Assembly (NCBI RefSeq): GCF_029962605.1
Contig: NZ_CP124750.1
Location: 4,278,001 to 4,342,000 of the forward strand
Length of the DNA: 64,000 bases
Source of the DNA: Serratia sarumanii
GTDB taxonomy: Bacteria; Pseudomonadota; Gammaproteobacteria; Enterobacterales; Enterobacteriaceae
Direction: 5' to 3'
Shown here: positions 16,000 to 26,371 of the stretch, in pieces
Layout of the letters: every line of letters starts with the position of its first letter
Position numbering within the stretch: position 1 is the first letter of the stretch
Notes under the pieces: model-generated
The model's database searches: none
What the model saw: the letters and a program-made list of their open reading frames with translations, nothing else
Told to the model about the DNA's origin: nothing
Position numbers and translations under genes: made by a program

Positions 16000-17370
16000 A
16001 TGGACATTACCGCAACCGCCAACGCGCTGTTGCCGCTGCTTGGCGGTAAAGAGAATATCGCCAGCGCCGCCCACTGCGCCACGCGCCTGCGTCTGGTGCT
16101 GGTGGACGACGGCAAAGTGGACAAAGAGGCCATCGGCAAACTGGACGGCGTCAAAGGCTGCTTCAGCAACGCCGGTCAAATCCAGGTGATCTTCGGCACC
16201 GGGCTGGTGAACAAGGTGCATGCGGAATTCATCAAGGCGGCGGGCGTCAGCGAATCCAGCAAGGCCGAAGCCGCCGATATCGCGGCGAAAAAGCTCAACC
16301 CGCTGCAGCGCATCGCCCGCCTGCTGTCGAACATCTTCGTGCCGATCATTCCGGCGATCGTCGCTTCCGGCCTGCTGATGGGGCTGCTCGGCATGGTGAA
16401 AACCTACGGCTGGGCCGATGCCAACAGCGCGCTGTTCATCATGCTGGATATGTTCAGCTCGGCGGCGTTCATTATCCTGCCGATTCTGATCGGCTTCACC
16501 GCCGCACGCGAATTCGGCGGCAACCCCTATCTGGGCGCCACGCTCGGCGGCATTTTGACGCATCCGGCGCTGACCAACGCCTGGGGCGTCGCCGAGGGGT
16601 TCCATACCATGAACTTCTTCGGTCTGGAGATCGCCATGATCGGCTATCAGGGCACCGTGTTCCCGGTGCTGCTGACGGTGTGGTTCATGAGCGTGCTGGA
16701 AAAGCGGCTGCGCAAGGTGATCCCCAACGCGCTCGATCTGATCCTGACGCCGTTCCTGACGGTGGTCATCTCGGGCTTTGTCGCCCTGCTGTTTATCGGC
16801 CCCGCCGGCCGGGCGCTGGGCGACGGCATCTCCTTCGTGCTCAGCACGCTGATTGCCCATGCAGGCTGGTTCGCCGGGCTGCTGTTCGGCGGCCTCTATT
16901 CCGCTATCGTCATCACCGGCATTCACCACAGTTTCCATGCGGTAGAGGCCGGGCTGCTCGGCAACCCCAATATCGGCGTCAACTTCCTGCTGCCGATCTG
17001 GTCGATGGCCAACATCGCGCAGGGCGGCGCCTGCCTGGCGGTGTATTTCAAAACCCGCGACGCCAAAATCAAAGCCATCGCGGTGCCGTCGGCCTTTTCC
17101 GCCATGCTCGGCATCACCGAGGCGGCGCTGTTCGGCATCAACCTGCGCTTCGTGAAGCCTTTCCTGGCGGCGCTGGCGGGCGGCGCGCTCGGCGGCGCCT
17201 GGGTGGTGGCCAACCACGTCGGCATGAACGCGGTCGGGCTGACGGCGATCCCCGGCATGGCGATCGTGCAGGCCAGTTCGCTGGTCAGCTATATCATCGG
17301 CCTGGCGATCGCTTTTGGCAGCGCCTTCGTGCTCTCCCTGCTGCTGAAATATAAAACGGACGCGCAATGA
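16000..17370 (+). CDS. scrA: sucrose-specific PTS enzyme IIBC
   Basis: ScrA imports sucrose across the inner membrane and phosphorylates it to sucrose-6-phosphate. The 456-residue protein has an N-terminal EIIB domain of the glucose/sucrose class with the phosphocysteine in ASAAHCATRLRL (Cys about 26). An EIIC domain of about ten membrane segments follows from residue 100, with the sugar-binding region GGNPYLGATLGGILTHPAL and GIHHSFHAVEAGL. No EIIA domain is attached, as usual for ScrA, so it uses the glucose EIIA (Crr). Its last codons overlap the scrB start (ATGA), giving translational coupling. Confidence 0.94.
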   Translation: MDITATANALLPLLGGKENIASAAHCATRLRLVLVDDGKVDKEAIGKLDGVKGCFSNAGQIQVIFGTGLVNKVHAEFIKAAGVSESSKAEAADIAAKKLNPLQRIARLLSNIFVPIIPAIVASGLLMGLLGMVKTYGWADANSALFIMLDMFSSAAFIILPILIGFTAAREFGGNPYLGATLGGILTHPALTNAWGVAEGFHTMNFFGLEIAMIGYQGTVFPVLLTVWFMSVLEKRLRKVIPNALDLILTPFLTVVISGFVALLFIGPAGRALGDGISFVLSTLIAHAGWFAGLLFGGLYSAIVITGIHHSFHAVEAGLLGNPNIGVNFLLPIWSMANIAQGGACLAVYFKTRDAKIKAIAVPSAFSAMLGITEAALFGINLRFVKPFLAALAGGALGGAWVVANHVGMNAVGLTAIPGMAIVQASSLVSYIIGLAIAFGSAFVLSLLLKYKTDAQ

Positions 17371-18779
17371 TGGAAGAACTCAGCTTAATCAAACAAGCGC
17401 TGCGGGCGGTAATGAACGGCCAGCCACGCGCACTGCGCGATCCGCACCGCCCGGCCTGGCATCTGGCGCCCAGCGTTGGCTTGCTGAACGATCCCAACGG
17501 CTTTATCCAGCACAACGGCGTTTATCACCTGTTCTATCAGTGGAATCCGCTGGGCTGCGATCATCGCAACAAGTGCTGGGGACACTGGCAATCGACCGAT
17601 TTATTGCGTTGGGAACATCAGCCGATCGCCCTGGCGCCGGGCGCCTGTTACGACAGCCACGGCTGTTACTCCGGCTCGGCGGTGGTGGCGGAAGACAAAA
17701 TCACGCTGATCTACACCGGCAACGTGAAATTCCCCGACGGCTCGCGCACCGCTTACCAATGCCTGGCTCAGGAAAGCGATCGGGGCGAATACCGCAAACT
17801 CGGGCCGGTGCTGCCGCTGCCGGAGGGCTACAGCGGCCACGTACGCGATCCGAAAGTGTGGCGTCATCAGGATGCCTGGTACATGGTGCTCGGCGCGCGT
17901 GACTTGCAGGATCGCGGCAAGGTGCTGCTGCTGCGTTCCTGCGATCTGCGCGACTGGCAAGCGCTGGGGGAGATCGCCGGTTCCGGCCTGAACGACCTGG
18001 GTGAATTCGGCTACATGTGGGAGTGCCCGGATCTGTTCTCGCTGGACGGCGACGACGTGTTGATCTGCTGCCCGCAGGGGCTGGCGCCGCAGCCGGAACG
18101 CTATCTCAACCGTTATCAGGCCGGCTATCTGCTCGGTAAGCTGGATTACCGGCAGGCGGCCTTCAGCCACGGCGAATTTCGCGAGCTGGACGCCGGCTTC
18201 GAGTTCTACGCGCCCCAGACGACGCAGGCGGAAGATGGCCGCCGCCTGCTGTTCGGCTGGATGGGCGTGCCCGAGCAAGATGAAGAAGCCCACCCGACGC
18301 GCCGTTACGGCTGGATCCACACCATGACCTGCCCGCGCGAGCTGTCGCTGCAGCATGGCCGCCTCTACCAGCGCCCGGCGCGCGAGCTGCAACAGCTGCG
18401 CGGCGAGCGGGCTGGCTGGCAAGGCCACGCCGATGACGCCCCCGCCTATGCGCTGGGCGCCGCGGAGCTGCAGCTGACGCCGCAGGGCGCGTTCAGCGCC
18501 GCCTTTGGCGACGCCATGACGCTGAGCTGGGACGGCGAACGGCTGCAGCTGACGCGTGCTTCCCTGGCCGACGGTAGGCCGGAGCACCGTTACTGGCACG
18601 GCCCGGTCACGCATCTGCAGCTGCTGTTCGATCGTTCCAGCGTGGAGATTTTCATCAACCACGGCGAGGCGGTGATGAGCGCGCGCTACTTCCCGGCAGC
18701 TGAACCGCAACTGCGGCTGAACGGGAGCGCGCCGCTGGCGTTGGAATACTGGCCGCTGACGCCATGCATGCTAGAATGA
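17367..18779 (+). CDS. scrB: sucrose-6-phosphate hydrolase (GH32 invertase)
   Basis: ScrB splits sucrose-6-phosphate into glucose-6-phosphate and fructose in the cytoplasm. The 470-residue protein shows the glycoside hydrolase family 32 five-blade propeller motifs: the nucleophile region LLNDPNGFIQHNGVYHLFYQ near 36-55, FYQWNP, SGSAV near 108, RDPKVW, and ECPDLF carrying the acid/base Glu at about 215. A C-terminal beta-sandwich begins near 330. The start overlaps the scrA stop by four bases. There is no signal peptide. Confidence 0.94.
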   Translation: MMEELSLIKQALRAVMNGQPRALRDPHRPAWHLAPSVGLLNDPNGFIQHNGVYHLFYQWNPLGCDHRNKCWGHWQSTDLLRWEHQPIALAPGACYDSHGCYSGSAVVAEDKITLIYTGNVKFPDGSRTAYQCLAQESDRGEYRKLGPVLPLPEGYSGHVRDPKVWRHQDAWYMVLGARDLQDRGKVLLLRSCDLRDWQALGEIAGSGLNDLGEFGYMWECPDLFSLDGDDVLICCPQGLAPQPERYLNRYQAGYLLGKLDYRQAAFSHGEFRELDAGFEFYAPQTTQAEDGRRLLFGWMGVPEQDEEAHPTRRYGWIHTMTCPRELSLQHGRLYQRPARELQQLRGERAGWQGHADDAPAYALGAAELQLTPQGAFSAAFGDAMTLSWDGERLQLTRASLADGRPEHRYWHGPVTHLQLLFDRSSVEIFINHGEAVMSARYFPAAEPQLRLNGSAPLALEYWPLTPCMLE

Positions 18780-18809
18780 CGCATCCTCCGATGACTTCAG
18801 ACGGCGTCA

Positions 18810-19844
18810 GTGAAAAAAAATAAACGCATTACCATCAGTGACATCGCCACGCTGGCCGGGGTGTCGAAATCGACCGCCAGCCTGGTGCTGAACGGCCGCA
18901 GCAAGGAATACCGGGTGTCCGACGACACCCGCGATCGCATTCTGGCGCTGGCGCACGAACACCATTATCAGCCCAGCATCCACGCCCGCTCTTTGCGCTC
19001 CAACCGCAGCCACACGCTGGGGCTGGTGGTGCCGGAGATGACCAACTACGGCTTTGCGGTGATCTCGCGCGAGCTGGAAACGCTGTGCCGCGAGGCCGGT
19101 CTGCAGCTGTTGATCGCCTGTACCGATGAAAACCCGGCGCAGGAGATGATGGCGGTGAACAGTCTGGTGCAGCGGCAGGTCGACGGCCTGATCGTCGCCT
19201 CCAGCCAGCTGAACGACGCGGAATACCAGAAGATCAACGCCGGGCTGCCGGTGGTGCAGATGGATCGCCTGATCGCCGGTTCCGAACTGCCGCTGGTGAT
19301 CACCGACTCGGTTAATGCGACCGCCGACCTGGTGGAAAAGGTCGCGCGTCAGCATCCGGATGAGATCTATTTTCTCGGCGGGCAACCGCGCATTTCACCG
19401 ACCCGCGATCGGCTGGCAGGCTTCCAGCTTGGCCTGGAGCGCGCCGGCGTATCGTGCAAACCGGAATGGATCATCAACGGCAGCTATCACCCCAGCTCGG
19501 GTTACGAGATGTTCGCTCAGCTGTGCGCACAGCTGGGGCGTCCGCCCAAAGCGCTGTTCACCGCCGCCTGCGGCCTGTTGGAAGGGGTATTGCGTTATCT
19601 GACTCAGCATCAGCTAATGGAAAGCGACATCCACCTATGCAGCTTCGACGATCACTACCTGTTCGACTGCATGACGTTGAAGATAGACACGGTGGCGCAG
19701 GACTGCCGGGCGCTGGCGCAACATAGCTTCAGCCAGGTCACCGCGCTCATCGACGAGCGGCCGCTGGAACAGAACGCGCTTTACCTGCCGGGCCGTATCC
19801 ACTGGCGCCATGCCGGTTCGCGGGCGTTGTTGGCCGAGGAGTGA
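18810..19844 (+). CDS. scrR: LacI-family repressor of the sucrose regulon
   Basis: ScrR represses scrK and scrYAB and is released by fructose or fructose-1-phosphate. The 344-residue protein has the LacI/GalR DNA-binding domain (about 6-55: [37 protein letters not shown]) followed by a periplasmic-binding-like effector domain ([37 protein letters not shown]). The start is GTG 18810, 30 bp after the scrB stop, so it is probably partly transcribed with the operon. The two CTAAACCGGTT-type operators upstream are its likely sites. A bidirectional terminator follows. Confidence 0.93.
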   Translation: MKKNKRITISDIATLAGVSKSTASLVLNGRSKEYRVSDDTRDRILALAHEHHYQPSIHARSLRSNRSHTLGLVVPEMTNYGFAVISRELETLCREAGLQLLIACTDENPAQEMMAVNSLVQRQVDGLIVASSQLNDAEYQKINAGLPVVQMDRLIAGSELPLVITDSVNATADLVEKVARQHPDEIYFLGGQPRISPTRDRLAGFQLGLERAGVSCKPEWIINGSYHPSSGYEMFAQLCAQLGRPPKALFTAACGLLEGVLRYLTQHQLMESDIHLCSFDDHYLFDCMTLKIDTVAQDCRALAQHSFSQVTALIDERPLEQNALYLPGRIHWRHAGSRALLAEE

Positions 19845-19860
19845 TATTTCTGAATCTATA

Positions 19861-19885
19861 AAAAAGGGCGCCTGAGCGCCCTTTA
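19861..19885. terminator. bidirectional terminator between scrR and exbD
   Basis: AAAAAGGGCGC, loop CTGA, GCGCCCTTTAT. The stem is flanked by A-rich and T-rich runs, so it can end both the rightward scrR and the leftward exbBD transcripts. Confidence 0.85.
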
Positions 19886-19899
19886 TCGTTTTGCTGCCG

Positions 19900-20322
19900 C
19901 TACTTGGCGGCGCCTTCCATGCCCACCAGCCCCACTTTCAGGTAGCCGGCTTTACGCAGAGTGTCCATCACGCTCATCAGCGTTTCATAGTCCACGCTCT
20001 TGTCCGCCTGGAAGAAGATGGTGGTTTCTTTGTTGGCCTGAGTGCGTTGATCCAGCACCGAAGTCAGCTGATCGGCATTCACCGGCTGATCGCCAACGTA
20101 GAGCTGCTTGTCGGCCTTCACCGACAGGAACACCGGTTTTTCCGGCCGCGGCTGCGGTTTGGCGGAAGAAGCCGGCAGATCGACGCGGATATCTACCGTT
20201 GCCAGCGGCGCGGCCACCATAAAGATGATCAACAGCACCAACATGACGTCGATAAACGGCGTCACGTTGATTTCATGCAATTCGCCGCTGTCGTCCAGAT
20301 CTTCATTTAAGCGCATCGCCAT
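19900..20322 (-). CDS. exbD: TonB-system energiser ExbD
   Basis: ExbD works with ExbB and TonB (or HasB) to couple the proton gradient to outer-membrane receptors. The 140-residue protein has a short cytoplasmic start and one membrane helix, INVTPFIDVMLVLLIIFMV, containing the essential proton-carrying Asp25. A periplasmic domain (about 45-140) ends with a peptidoglycan/TonB-contacting fold. It lies directly downstream of exbB with 3 bp between, in the same Fur-controlled operon. It is required by receptors such as the FecA-like one at 11.1 kb. Confidence 0.96.
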   Translation of the reverse strand: MAMRLNEDLDDSGELHEINVTPFIDVMLVLLIIFMVAAPLATVDIRVDLPASSAKPQPRPEKPVFLSVKADKQLYVGDQPVNADQLTSVLDQRTQANKETTIFFQADKSVDYETLMSVMDTLRKAGYLKVGLVGMEGAAK

Positions 20323-20325
20323 GAC

Positions 20326-21303
20326 TCACCCCGCCCGCAGTTGGTGTGCGTGCTGTGAGCGCTTGGCTTCCGCCGTTGCGGCCAGATCCAGATCGCGACC
20401 CTGCAGCAGCAAGACCTGCGCCGCCACGTCGCCTACCTGGGCACGATGGCCGCTGATGACGCGGGCAAAGATGTTGTAGATAACGACGGCAGGGATCGCC
20501 GCGACCAGGCCCAGCGCGGTCGCCAGCAGCGCTTCCGCGATGCCCGGCGCCACGACCGCCAGGTTGGTGGTCTGCGAATGGGCGATGCCGATGAAGCTGT
20601 TCATGATGCCCCACACGGTGCCGAACAGGCCGACGAACGGCGAGATGGCGCCGATGGTGGCCAGGAAACCGTTGCCGCGGCCCATGTTGCGGCTGTAGGC
20701 CGCCACGCGGCGCTCGAGGCGGAAGCCGGTACGCTCTTTGATGCCGTTGTTGTCGCTGGACTCTGCGGACAGCTCCAGCTCATTTTGCGCGTCGTTCAGC
20801 AAGACAGCGCTGACGCTCTGCGAGCCGAAGTTTTGCGCCAGCTCGGAAGCTTCATCCAGCGAGCGCGCGTCGGCCAGCGCCAGCTGTTCGCGGCGCAGGC
20901 GACGTTTGGCGCGCAGCAATTCACTGCCTTTGGAGAACAGAATGGTCCAGGTCACGATCGAGGCCAGCACCAGGCCGATCATTACCGCTTTCACCACCGC
21001 GTCGGCGTGCTGATACATGCCCCAAACGGACAGATCCATGCCGCGGGTTTCCGGTGGCTGGATCGTTGGCGCCGGGTTCACCGGCGTGATGCTCTCCGGC
21101 GCGGCGGCTGCAGGTGCAGGCGCGGTGGTCGGCGCAACGCTTTCGGTAACGGCCGGATTGGCCGCCGGCGCCGCCTGCGCGCTGCCGGCCAGCCCCACGA
21201 CCAGCACCATTGAAGCCATCAGGCTGCGGCCAAAGGCCTTGCCCCACTGCGCCCGGCCCTGGCCGAACGATCCTTGATTTAAATTCTTGCCAGCCGTTTT
21301 CAC
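20326..21303 (-). CDS. exbB: TonB-system energiser ExbB, long Serratia form
   Basis: ExbB is the pentameric inner-membrane scaffold around ExbD. The GTG at 21303 is chosen because GGAGG lies just upstream; the frame also has a TTG at 21330 without a site. The 325-residue protein has a cleavable signal peptide ([21 protein letters not shown]) and a Pro/Ala-rich periplasmic extension (about 45-85). Three membrane helices follow (near 100, 215 and 260), including [20 protein letters not shown] and the conserved [16 protein letters not shown]. coli ExbB is about 244 residues and lacks the extension, which is known for S. marcescens ExbB. A Fur box lies upstream. Confidence 0.95.
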   Translation of the reverse strand: MKTAGKNLNQGSFGQGRAQWGKAFGRSLMASMVLVVGLAGSAQAAPAANPAVTESVAPTTAPAPAAAAPESITPVNPAPTIQPPETRGMDLSVWGMYQHADAVVKAVMIGLVLASIVTWTILFSKGSELLRAKRRLRREQLALADARSLDEASELAQNFGSQSVSAVLLNDAQNELELSAESSDNNGIKERTGFRLERRVAAYSRNMGRGNGFLATIGAISPFVGLFGTVWGIMNSFIGIAHSQTTNLAVVAPGIAEALLATALGLVAAIPAVVIYNIFARVISGHRAQVGDVAAQVLLLQGRDLDLAATAEAKRSQHAHQLRAG

Positions 21304-21378
21304 GCTGTGCCTCCACCCATTACCGATCAAAATTAAGGAATAATTCAGCGTGCGATCATATCAAACCAACCGGGGATT

Positions 21379-21397
21379 GATAGTAGTTCTCATTATT
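21379..21397 (-). promoter_or_regulatory. Fur box controlling exbB-exbD
   Basis: Read on the minus strand, AATAATGAGAACTACTATC matches 14 of 19 consensus Fur positions. It lies about 75 bp upstream of the exbB GTG. The rest of the 430-bp exbB-metC gap holds a MetJ box for metC and no credible ORF. Confidence 0.65.
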
Positions 21398-21645
21398 ATT
21401 TACCAAATAAACGAGAAAATTTTAGCCAACCCCGCGGCAAAGCGCCAATCCGCGTCCGTTCACCGCCAAACGCCCCTTTTATGGGGTTATTTCGTTACTT
21501 TTCCCCCACAACGGCGCAACAAGGCCACGCTGCCGAACGGCATCTCGACCGATGAATGGGCTTCTCTCTCGCCGCTCGGCAGAAGGATGAGGCGAGAAAT
21601 GCGCGGTCGGCAGCCAATTATAGCCGTTTCTGTATCTGGAAGTTA

Positions 21646-21661
21646 AAACGTCTGGATGGCT
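21646..21661 (+). promoter_or_regulatory. MetJ box upstream of metC
   Basis: AAACGTCTGGATGGCT is two tandem 8-bp met boxes (consensus AGACGTCT). The first matches 7 of 8 positions and the second is weaker. It lies about 75 bp before metC and implies repression by MetJ with S-adenosylmethionine. Confidence 0.65.
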
Positions 21662-21734
21662 ATATTAACTCATGATAACGTAAGGGCTATCGCAAACCGG
21701 CACGTGCAGAGCAACCAGAGGTGAGCCAGGTACC

Positions 21735-22946
21735 ATGACGTCAAAACATATCGAAACCACGCTGATCGGCGCCGGCCGCGGCAAGCGCTACACCCAGGGC
21801 TCCGTCAATCCCGTCACGCAACGCGCCTCTTCTTTGGTCTTCGACTCCGTCGCCGCCAAAAAACACGCCACCGCGCAACGCGCCCACGGAGAACTGTTTT
21901 ACGGCCGACGCGGCACCCTGACCCACTTCGCGCTGCAGGATGCGATGGTGGAGCTGGAGGGCGGCGCCGGCTGCGTGCTGTACCCCTGCGGCGCGGCGGC
22001 GGTAGCCAATGCGATCCTGTCGTTCGTCGGCGCCGGCGATCACCTGCTGGTCACCGGCTCGGCGTACGAACCGACCCAGGATTTCTGCACCCATATCCTC
22101 GGCCGCATGAACGTCAGCACCACCTATTTCGATCCATTAATTGGCGCCGATATCGCCACGCTGATCCAGCCCAATACCCGCGTGGTGTTCCTGGAATCCC
22201 CCGGCTCCATCACCCTGGAAGTGCAGGATATCCCGGCGATGGTGCAGGCCATCCGCGCCGTGGCGCCGGAGGTGGTGATCATGATCGACAACACCTGGGC
22301 GGCGGGCGTGCTGTTCAAGGCGCTGGATTTCGACATCGACATTTCGATTCAGGCCGGCACCAAATACCTGATCGGCCATTCCGATTACATGCTCGGCACC
22401 GCCGTCGCCAACGCGCGCTGTTGGGATCGGCTGCGCGAGTACTCCTACCTGATGGGGCAGATGGTGGATGCCGACACCGCCTACATGGCGAGCCGCGGCC
22501 TGCGCACCCTGAGCGTGCGCCTGAAGCAGCACGAGCGCAGCAGCATCGAAGTCGCCCACTGGCTGGCGGCACGGCCGGAGGTGGCGACGGTCAATCACCC
22601 GGCCCTGCCCAGCTGCAAGGGCCACGAGTTCTACCGCCGCGACTTCAGCGGCTGCAACGGGCTGTTCTCCTTCGTGCTGAAAGAGCGGCTGGATGATGCG
22701 CAGCTGGCCGCCTACCTGGACAACTTCAGCCATTTCAGCATGGCCTACTCCTGGGGCGGCTTCGAGTCGCTGATCCTGGCCAACCAGCCGGAAGAGCTGG
22801 AAGCGATCCGTCCGGCGGGCGGCGTCGATTTCTCCGGCACGCTGGTGCGCCTGCACATCGGCCTGGAGAACGTCGAAGACCTGATCGCCGATCTGGCGGC
22901 CGGCTTCGATCGCCTCAGCGGCGTGCGCCAAGACGGATTCCGGTAA
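21735..22946 (+). CDS. metC: cystathionine beta-lyase
   Basis: MetC cleaves cystathionine to homocysteine, pyruvate and ammonia in methionine synthesis. The 403-residue protein is a PLP-dependent enzyme of the Cys/Met class. The Schiff-base lysine is Lys210 in [13 protein letters not shown], the same position as in E. coli MetC. The PLP phosphate-binding CGAAAV lies near 85, and [10 protein letters not shown] carries the cofactor-binding Asp. It is divergent from exbB as in E. coli and has its own MetJ box. Confidence 0.96.
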   Translation: MTSKHIETTLIGAGRGKRYTQGSVNPVTQRASSLVFDSVAAKKHATAQRAHGELFYGRRGTLTHFALQDAMVELEGGAGCVLYPCGAAAVANAILSFVGAGDHLLVTGSAYEPTQDFCTHILGRMNVSTTYFDPLIGADIATLIQPNTRVVFLESPGSITLEVQDIPAMVQAIRAVAPEVVIMIDNTWAAGVLFKALDFDIDISIQAGTKYLIGHSDYMLGTAVANARCWDRLREYSYLMGQMVDADTAYMASRGLRTLSVRLKQHERSSIEVAHWLAARPEVATVNHPALPSCKGHEFYRRDFSGCNGLFSFVLKERLDDAQLAAYLDNFSHFSMAYSWGGFESLILANQPEELEAIRPAGGVDFSGTLVRLHIGLENVEDLIADLAAGFDRLSGVRQDGFR

Positions 22947-23076
22947 TTTTCTTCGCCTTGTTTAATGTCGGCTTAAGCTATTAGCGGTACACTAATCGGG
23001 TAACTGTCAGATACGGTAACCGCCGCATCCTGGAGAACGTGACCCCGGGCGCAACCGGCATGCAACAGGACATAAA

Positions 23077-23739
23077 ATGGATGTATTACGAGAGATTATT
23101 CATGCGCTTTGGCAGCAGGACTTTATCGCCCTCGCCGATCCAAGCGTAATTTGGGTGGTTTACGCCGTACTTTTCACCACCCTGTTTTTGGAAAACGGAC
23201 TGCTGCCCGCCTCCTTCCTCCCCGGCGACAGCCTGCTGCTGCTGTCGGGCGCGCTGATCGCCAAAGGCGTGATGGGCTTTGCCCCCACCCTGCTGATTCT
23301 GACCGCCGCCGCCGGCCTCGGCTGCTGGCTGAGCTATATCCAGGGCCGCTGGCTGGGCCACACCGGCCTGGTGAAGAGCTGGCTGCTGCAGCTGCCGGCG
23401 CAGTACCACCAGCGCGCGCACAACCTGTTCAATCGCCACGGGCTGACGGCGCTGCTGATCGGCCGCTTCCTCGGCTTCGTGCGCACGCTGCTGCCGACCA
23501 TGGCCGGCATTTCCGGGCTCAACAGCTCGCGCTTCCAGGTGTTCAACTGGCTGAGCGCGGCGATCTGGGTCTGTGCGCTGGTGGGCCTCGGCTACGCTTT
23601 CAGTCAAATCCCTCTGGTAAAACGCTACGAAAGCCAGGTGATGACCGGCCTGATGCTGCTGCCGCTGCTGCTGCTGTTCGTCGGCCTGCTGGGCGCCATG
23701 CTGGTGATCTGGCGCAAAAAGCGCGCTTCCTCTTCCTAA
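23077..23739 (+). CDS. yghB: DedA-family membrane protein YghB
   Basis: The 220-residue inner-membrane protein of the DedA/SNARE-associated family has about four to six hydrophobic segments. It carries the family's re-entrant motif with acidic and arginine residues ([38 protein letters not shown]). In E. coli YghB and YqjA act redundantly in proton-dependent membrane homeostasis, cell division and drug resistance, and DedA proteins have been linked to lipid-carrier recycling. Position after metC and before yqhC matches E. coli. Confidence 0.93.
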   Translation: MDVLREIIHALWQQDFIALADPSVIWVVYAVLFTTLFLENGLLPASFLPGDSLLLLSGALIAKGVMGFAPTLLILTAAAGLGCWLSYIQGRWLGHTGLVKSWLLQLPAQYHQRAHNLFNRHGLTALLIGRFLGFVRTLLPTMAGISGLNSSRFQVFNWLSAAIWVCALVGLGYAFSQIPLVKRYESQVMTGLMLLPLLLLFVGLLGAMLVIWRKKRASSS

Positions 23740-23806
23740 ATCCGGCGCGCTACAGCGCCTTCTCGACCAGCGCCCCGCAAGATCGTCCTGCCCCCGTAAA
23801 CGCGGC

Positions 23807-24724
23807 TCAGCCCTCCAGCAGCAGCGGGTTGGCCTCGCGCAGCCGGGCGACTTCATCGCTCGGCGTCATGCCGAACAGCCGCTTGAATTCACGGCTGAAC
23901 TGCGACGCGCTCTCGTAGCCGACGCGGATCGCCGCGGTGCTGGCCTTCAGGCCGTCATGCACCATCAGCAGGCGCGCCTTATGCAGCCGGTACGACTTCA
24001 CGTACTGCAGCGGCGAGGTGTTGGTCACCGCTTTGAAATTGTGGTGGAACGCCGAGACGCTCATGTTGACCTCGCCGGCCAACTGCTCGACGTTGAGGTT
24101 GTCGGCATACTGATGTTCGATGCGCCGCAGCGCCTTGGCGATCTGGCTGAAGTGGGTATGGCGATTGACCAACTCCTGCAGCGACGCGCCGCAGGTGCCG
24201 CGCAGCACGTAGTAAAGGATCTCGCGCACGATCTGCGGCCCCAGCACCCGGGCGTCGAGCGGCTTGGCCATCACGTCCAGCAGGCGTTCGGTGGCGCACA
24301 GCAGCGCTTCCGTCAGCTCGGCCAGGTTCACCCCGTTGCTCTCCGCCCGCGGTTGCATCAGGTAGTCGTCGTCGCCGATGTCGATCAGCAAATCCTGCAG
24401 CATTTGGGTATCGATATTGACCGCCAATCCAACCAGCGGCAGTTCCGGGCTGGCGAAGGTTTCGCATTCGAACGGCAGCGGCACCGTCATCAGCAGGTAG
24501 TTGCGCGGATCGTACTGGAACACCTTACTGCCGCAATAGCCGACCTTGTGCCCCTGAAAGATGATGACGATCCCCGGTTCGTACATCACCGGTTGGCGCG
24601 GGCAGTGGCGATCGACATACAGGATCTTCACCCGCGGCACCGGCGACGGCGTGTAGCCGTTGCCGGTGGCGATAGCCATCGCCTGGCGCGCCATGCGGCT
24701 GCGCTGCGCATCGATTTCAATCAC
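23807..24724 (-). CDS. yqhC: AraC-family activator of yqhD and dkgA
   Basis: YqhC activates the adjacent aldehyde-reductase genes in response to electrophilic aldehydes such as glyoxal. The 305-residue protein has an N-terminal AraC-type cupin region (about 25-180, including [10 protein letters not shown] and [13 protein letters not shown]). The C-terminal double helix-turn-helix (about 200-300) contains [20 protein letters not shown] and the family signature [21 protein letters not shown]. The start is GTG 24724 with AGAGGG upstream. It is divergent from yqhD, and the 196-bp gap between them should contain its target. Confidence 0.93.
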   Translation of the reverse strand: MIEIDAQRSRMARQAMAIATGNGYTPSPVPRVKILYVDRHCPRQPVMYEPGIVIIFQGHKVGYCGSKVFQYDPRNYLLMTVPLPFECETFASPELPLVGLAVNIDTQMLQDLLIDIGDDDYLMQPRAESNGVNLAELTEALLCATERLLDVMAKPLDARVLGPQIVREILYYVLRGTCGASLQELVNRHTHFSQIAKALRRIEHQYADNLNVEQLAGEVNMSVSAFHHNFKAVTNTSPLQYVKSYRLHKARLLMVHDGLKASTAAIRVGYESASQFSREFKRLFGMTPSDEVARLREANPLLLEG

Positions 24725-24920
24725 GGAAACACCCTCTTACAGTCAGAACGATTCGGCATAAATCATAATTTAAAATTCGCTATTCCTACAGAGGATTGTA
24801 GAAATAGGCAAGAACCAAACAGGAATGTGCATTGTGCGTTGCCGCCAGGTTCCTGACAATACGGGCCAGAAACCTTTGCGCCACGTTGGCGCCCGCCTGA
24901 CAGAAAGAGAGAAATCATCC

Positions 24921-26084
24921 ATGCAAAACTTCATTCTGCATACCCCAACCAAAATCCTGTTCGGCAAGGACCAAATTGCCGAAGTGGCCGGCCAGATCCC
25001 GGCGGACGCACGCATTCTGATCACCTACGGTGGCGGCAGCGTGAAGAAAAACGGCGTGCTGGATCAGGTGTACAGCGCGCTGGCCGGCCGCGACGTGCGG
25101 GAGTTCTCCGGCATCGAGCCGAACCCGACCTACGAAACGCTGATGAAAGCGGTCGAAGTGGTGAAGGCGGAAAACATCGATTTCCTGCTGGCGGTCGGCG
25201 GCGGTTCGGTGGTTGACGGCACCAAGTTCATCGCCGCCGCCGCGCGTTACACCGCCGACGGCGACGCCTGGCATATCCTGCAGACCGTCGGCAGCCACAT
25301 CGCCGACGCAGTGCCGATGGGCTGCGTGCTGACACTGCCGGCCACCGGTTCCGAATCCAACAGCGGCGCGGTGATCACCCGTAAAAGCAGCGGCGACAAG
25401 CAGCACTTCTTCTCGCCGCTGGTGCAGCCGCGCTTCGCCGTACTGGATCCGGTGGTGACCTATTCGCTGCCGCCGCGCCAAATCGCCAATGGCGTGGTCG
25501 ACGCCTTCGTGCACACCCTGGAGCAGTATCTGACCTACCCGGTCGACGCCAAGGTGCAGGATCGCTTCGCCGAAGGCCTGCTGCTGACCCTGCTGGAAGA
25601 CGGCCCGCGCGCGCTGGCCGAACCGGAAAACTATGCGGTGCGCGCCAACGTGATGTGGAGCGCCACCATGGCGCTGAACGGCCTGATCGGCGCCGGGGTG
25701 CCGCAGGACTGGGCAACCCACATGCTGGGCCACGAGCTGACCGCCATGCACGATCTCGACCACGCGCAAACGCTGGCCATCGTGCTGCCGGCGCTGCTGC
25801 ACGAGAAGAAAGCGCAGAAGCGCGCAAAACTGCTGCAGTACGCTGACCGCGTTTGGGGCCTGCGCGAAGGCAGCGAAGACAGCCGCATCGACGGCGCCAT
25901 CGCCGCCACTCGCGCCTTCTTCGAGCAGATGGGCGTACCGACCCGCATGGCGGATTACCAGCTCGACGGCAGCAGCATTCCGGCGCTGCTCGACAAGCTG
26001 CATCAGCACGGCATGACCGCCCTGGGCGAGCATCAGGACATCACCCTGGACGTCAGCCGCCGCATTTATGAAGCGGCGCGTTAA
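24921..26084 (+). CDS. yqhD: NADPH-dependent aldehyde reductase / alcohol dehydrogenase YqhD
   Basis: YqhD reduces a wide range of toxic aldehydes, including lipid-peroxidation products and glyoxal, with NADPH. The 387-residue protein is an iron/zinc-type (group III) alcohol dehydrogenase. The nucleotide-binding LLAVGGGSVVDGTKF lies near 93-107, with Gly instead of Asp at the 2'-phosphate position as expected for NADPH preference. The metal-binding HMLGHELTAMHDLDHAQT lies near 267-284. ATG 24921 starts the conserved MQNFILHTPTKILFG; the frame is open further upstream but not conserved. It is activated by YqhC and followed by dkgA. Confidence 0.95.
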   Translation: MQNFILHTPTKILFGKDQIAEVAGQIPADARILITYGGGSVKKNGVLDQVYSALAGRDVREFSGIEPNPTYETLMKAVEVVKAENIDFLLAVGGGSVVDGTKFIAAAARYTADGDAWHILQTVGSHIADAVPMGCVLTLPATGSESNSGAVITRKSSGDKQHFFSPLVQPRFAVLDPVVTYSLPPRQIANGVVDAFVHTLEQYLTYPVDAKVQDRFAEGLLLTLLEDGPRALAEPENYAVRANVMWSATMALNGLIGAGVPQDWATHMLGHELTAMHDLDHAQTLAIVLPALLHEKKAQKRAKLLQYADRVWGLREGSEDSRIDGAIAATRAFFEQMGVPTRMADYQLDGSSIPALLDKLHQHGMTALGEHQDITLDVSRRIYEAAR

Positions 26085-26371
26085 TCGCAAAACGGCGATT
26101 TTTTGCTAGGCTTTAGTCTCCGTCAGCCATTTTTCGCCGCATCCGGCGCCCGGCCGATCACCGGGCGCCGTCAGGCGCCTCAGCGCGCCGCCGATCGTTT
26201 CGCACCACCCGTCTTACCGCTCATTCGCAGGGAGAGCGGCGAGAAAATCGCCCTCCCGCCACCGCTGAAATTAGGCTGGCAAACCCGGCAACCGCCCACT
26301 TTGCCAACTAGAATTTATCTATAGCCGTTTCGGTGCCGCAGGCGCCGCAATCCGTACACAAGGAGATGCGC
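26085..26371. other. yqhD-dkgA gap with a 9-bp palindrome
   Basis: GGCGCCCGG (26145-26153) and CCGGGCGCC (26161-26169) form a perfect stem without a U-run. Nothing in the gap looks coding. Confidence 0.45.

Noticed and set aside
15610..17367. 585-codon antisense frame across scrY-scrA
   Set aside because: Shadow of two recognised genes with a low-complexity His/Gln/Arg-rich peptide.
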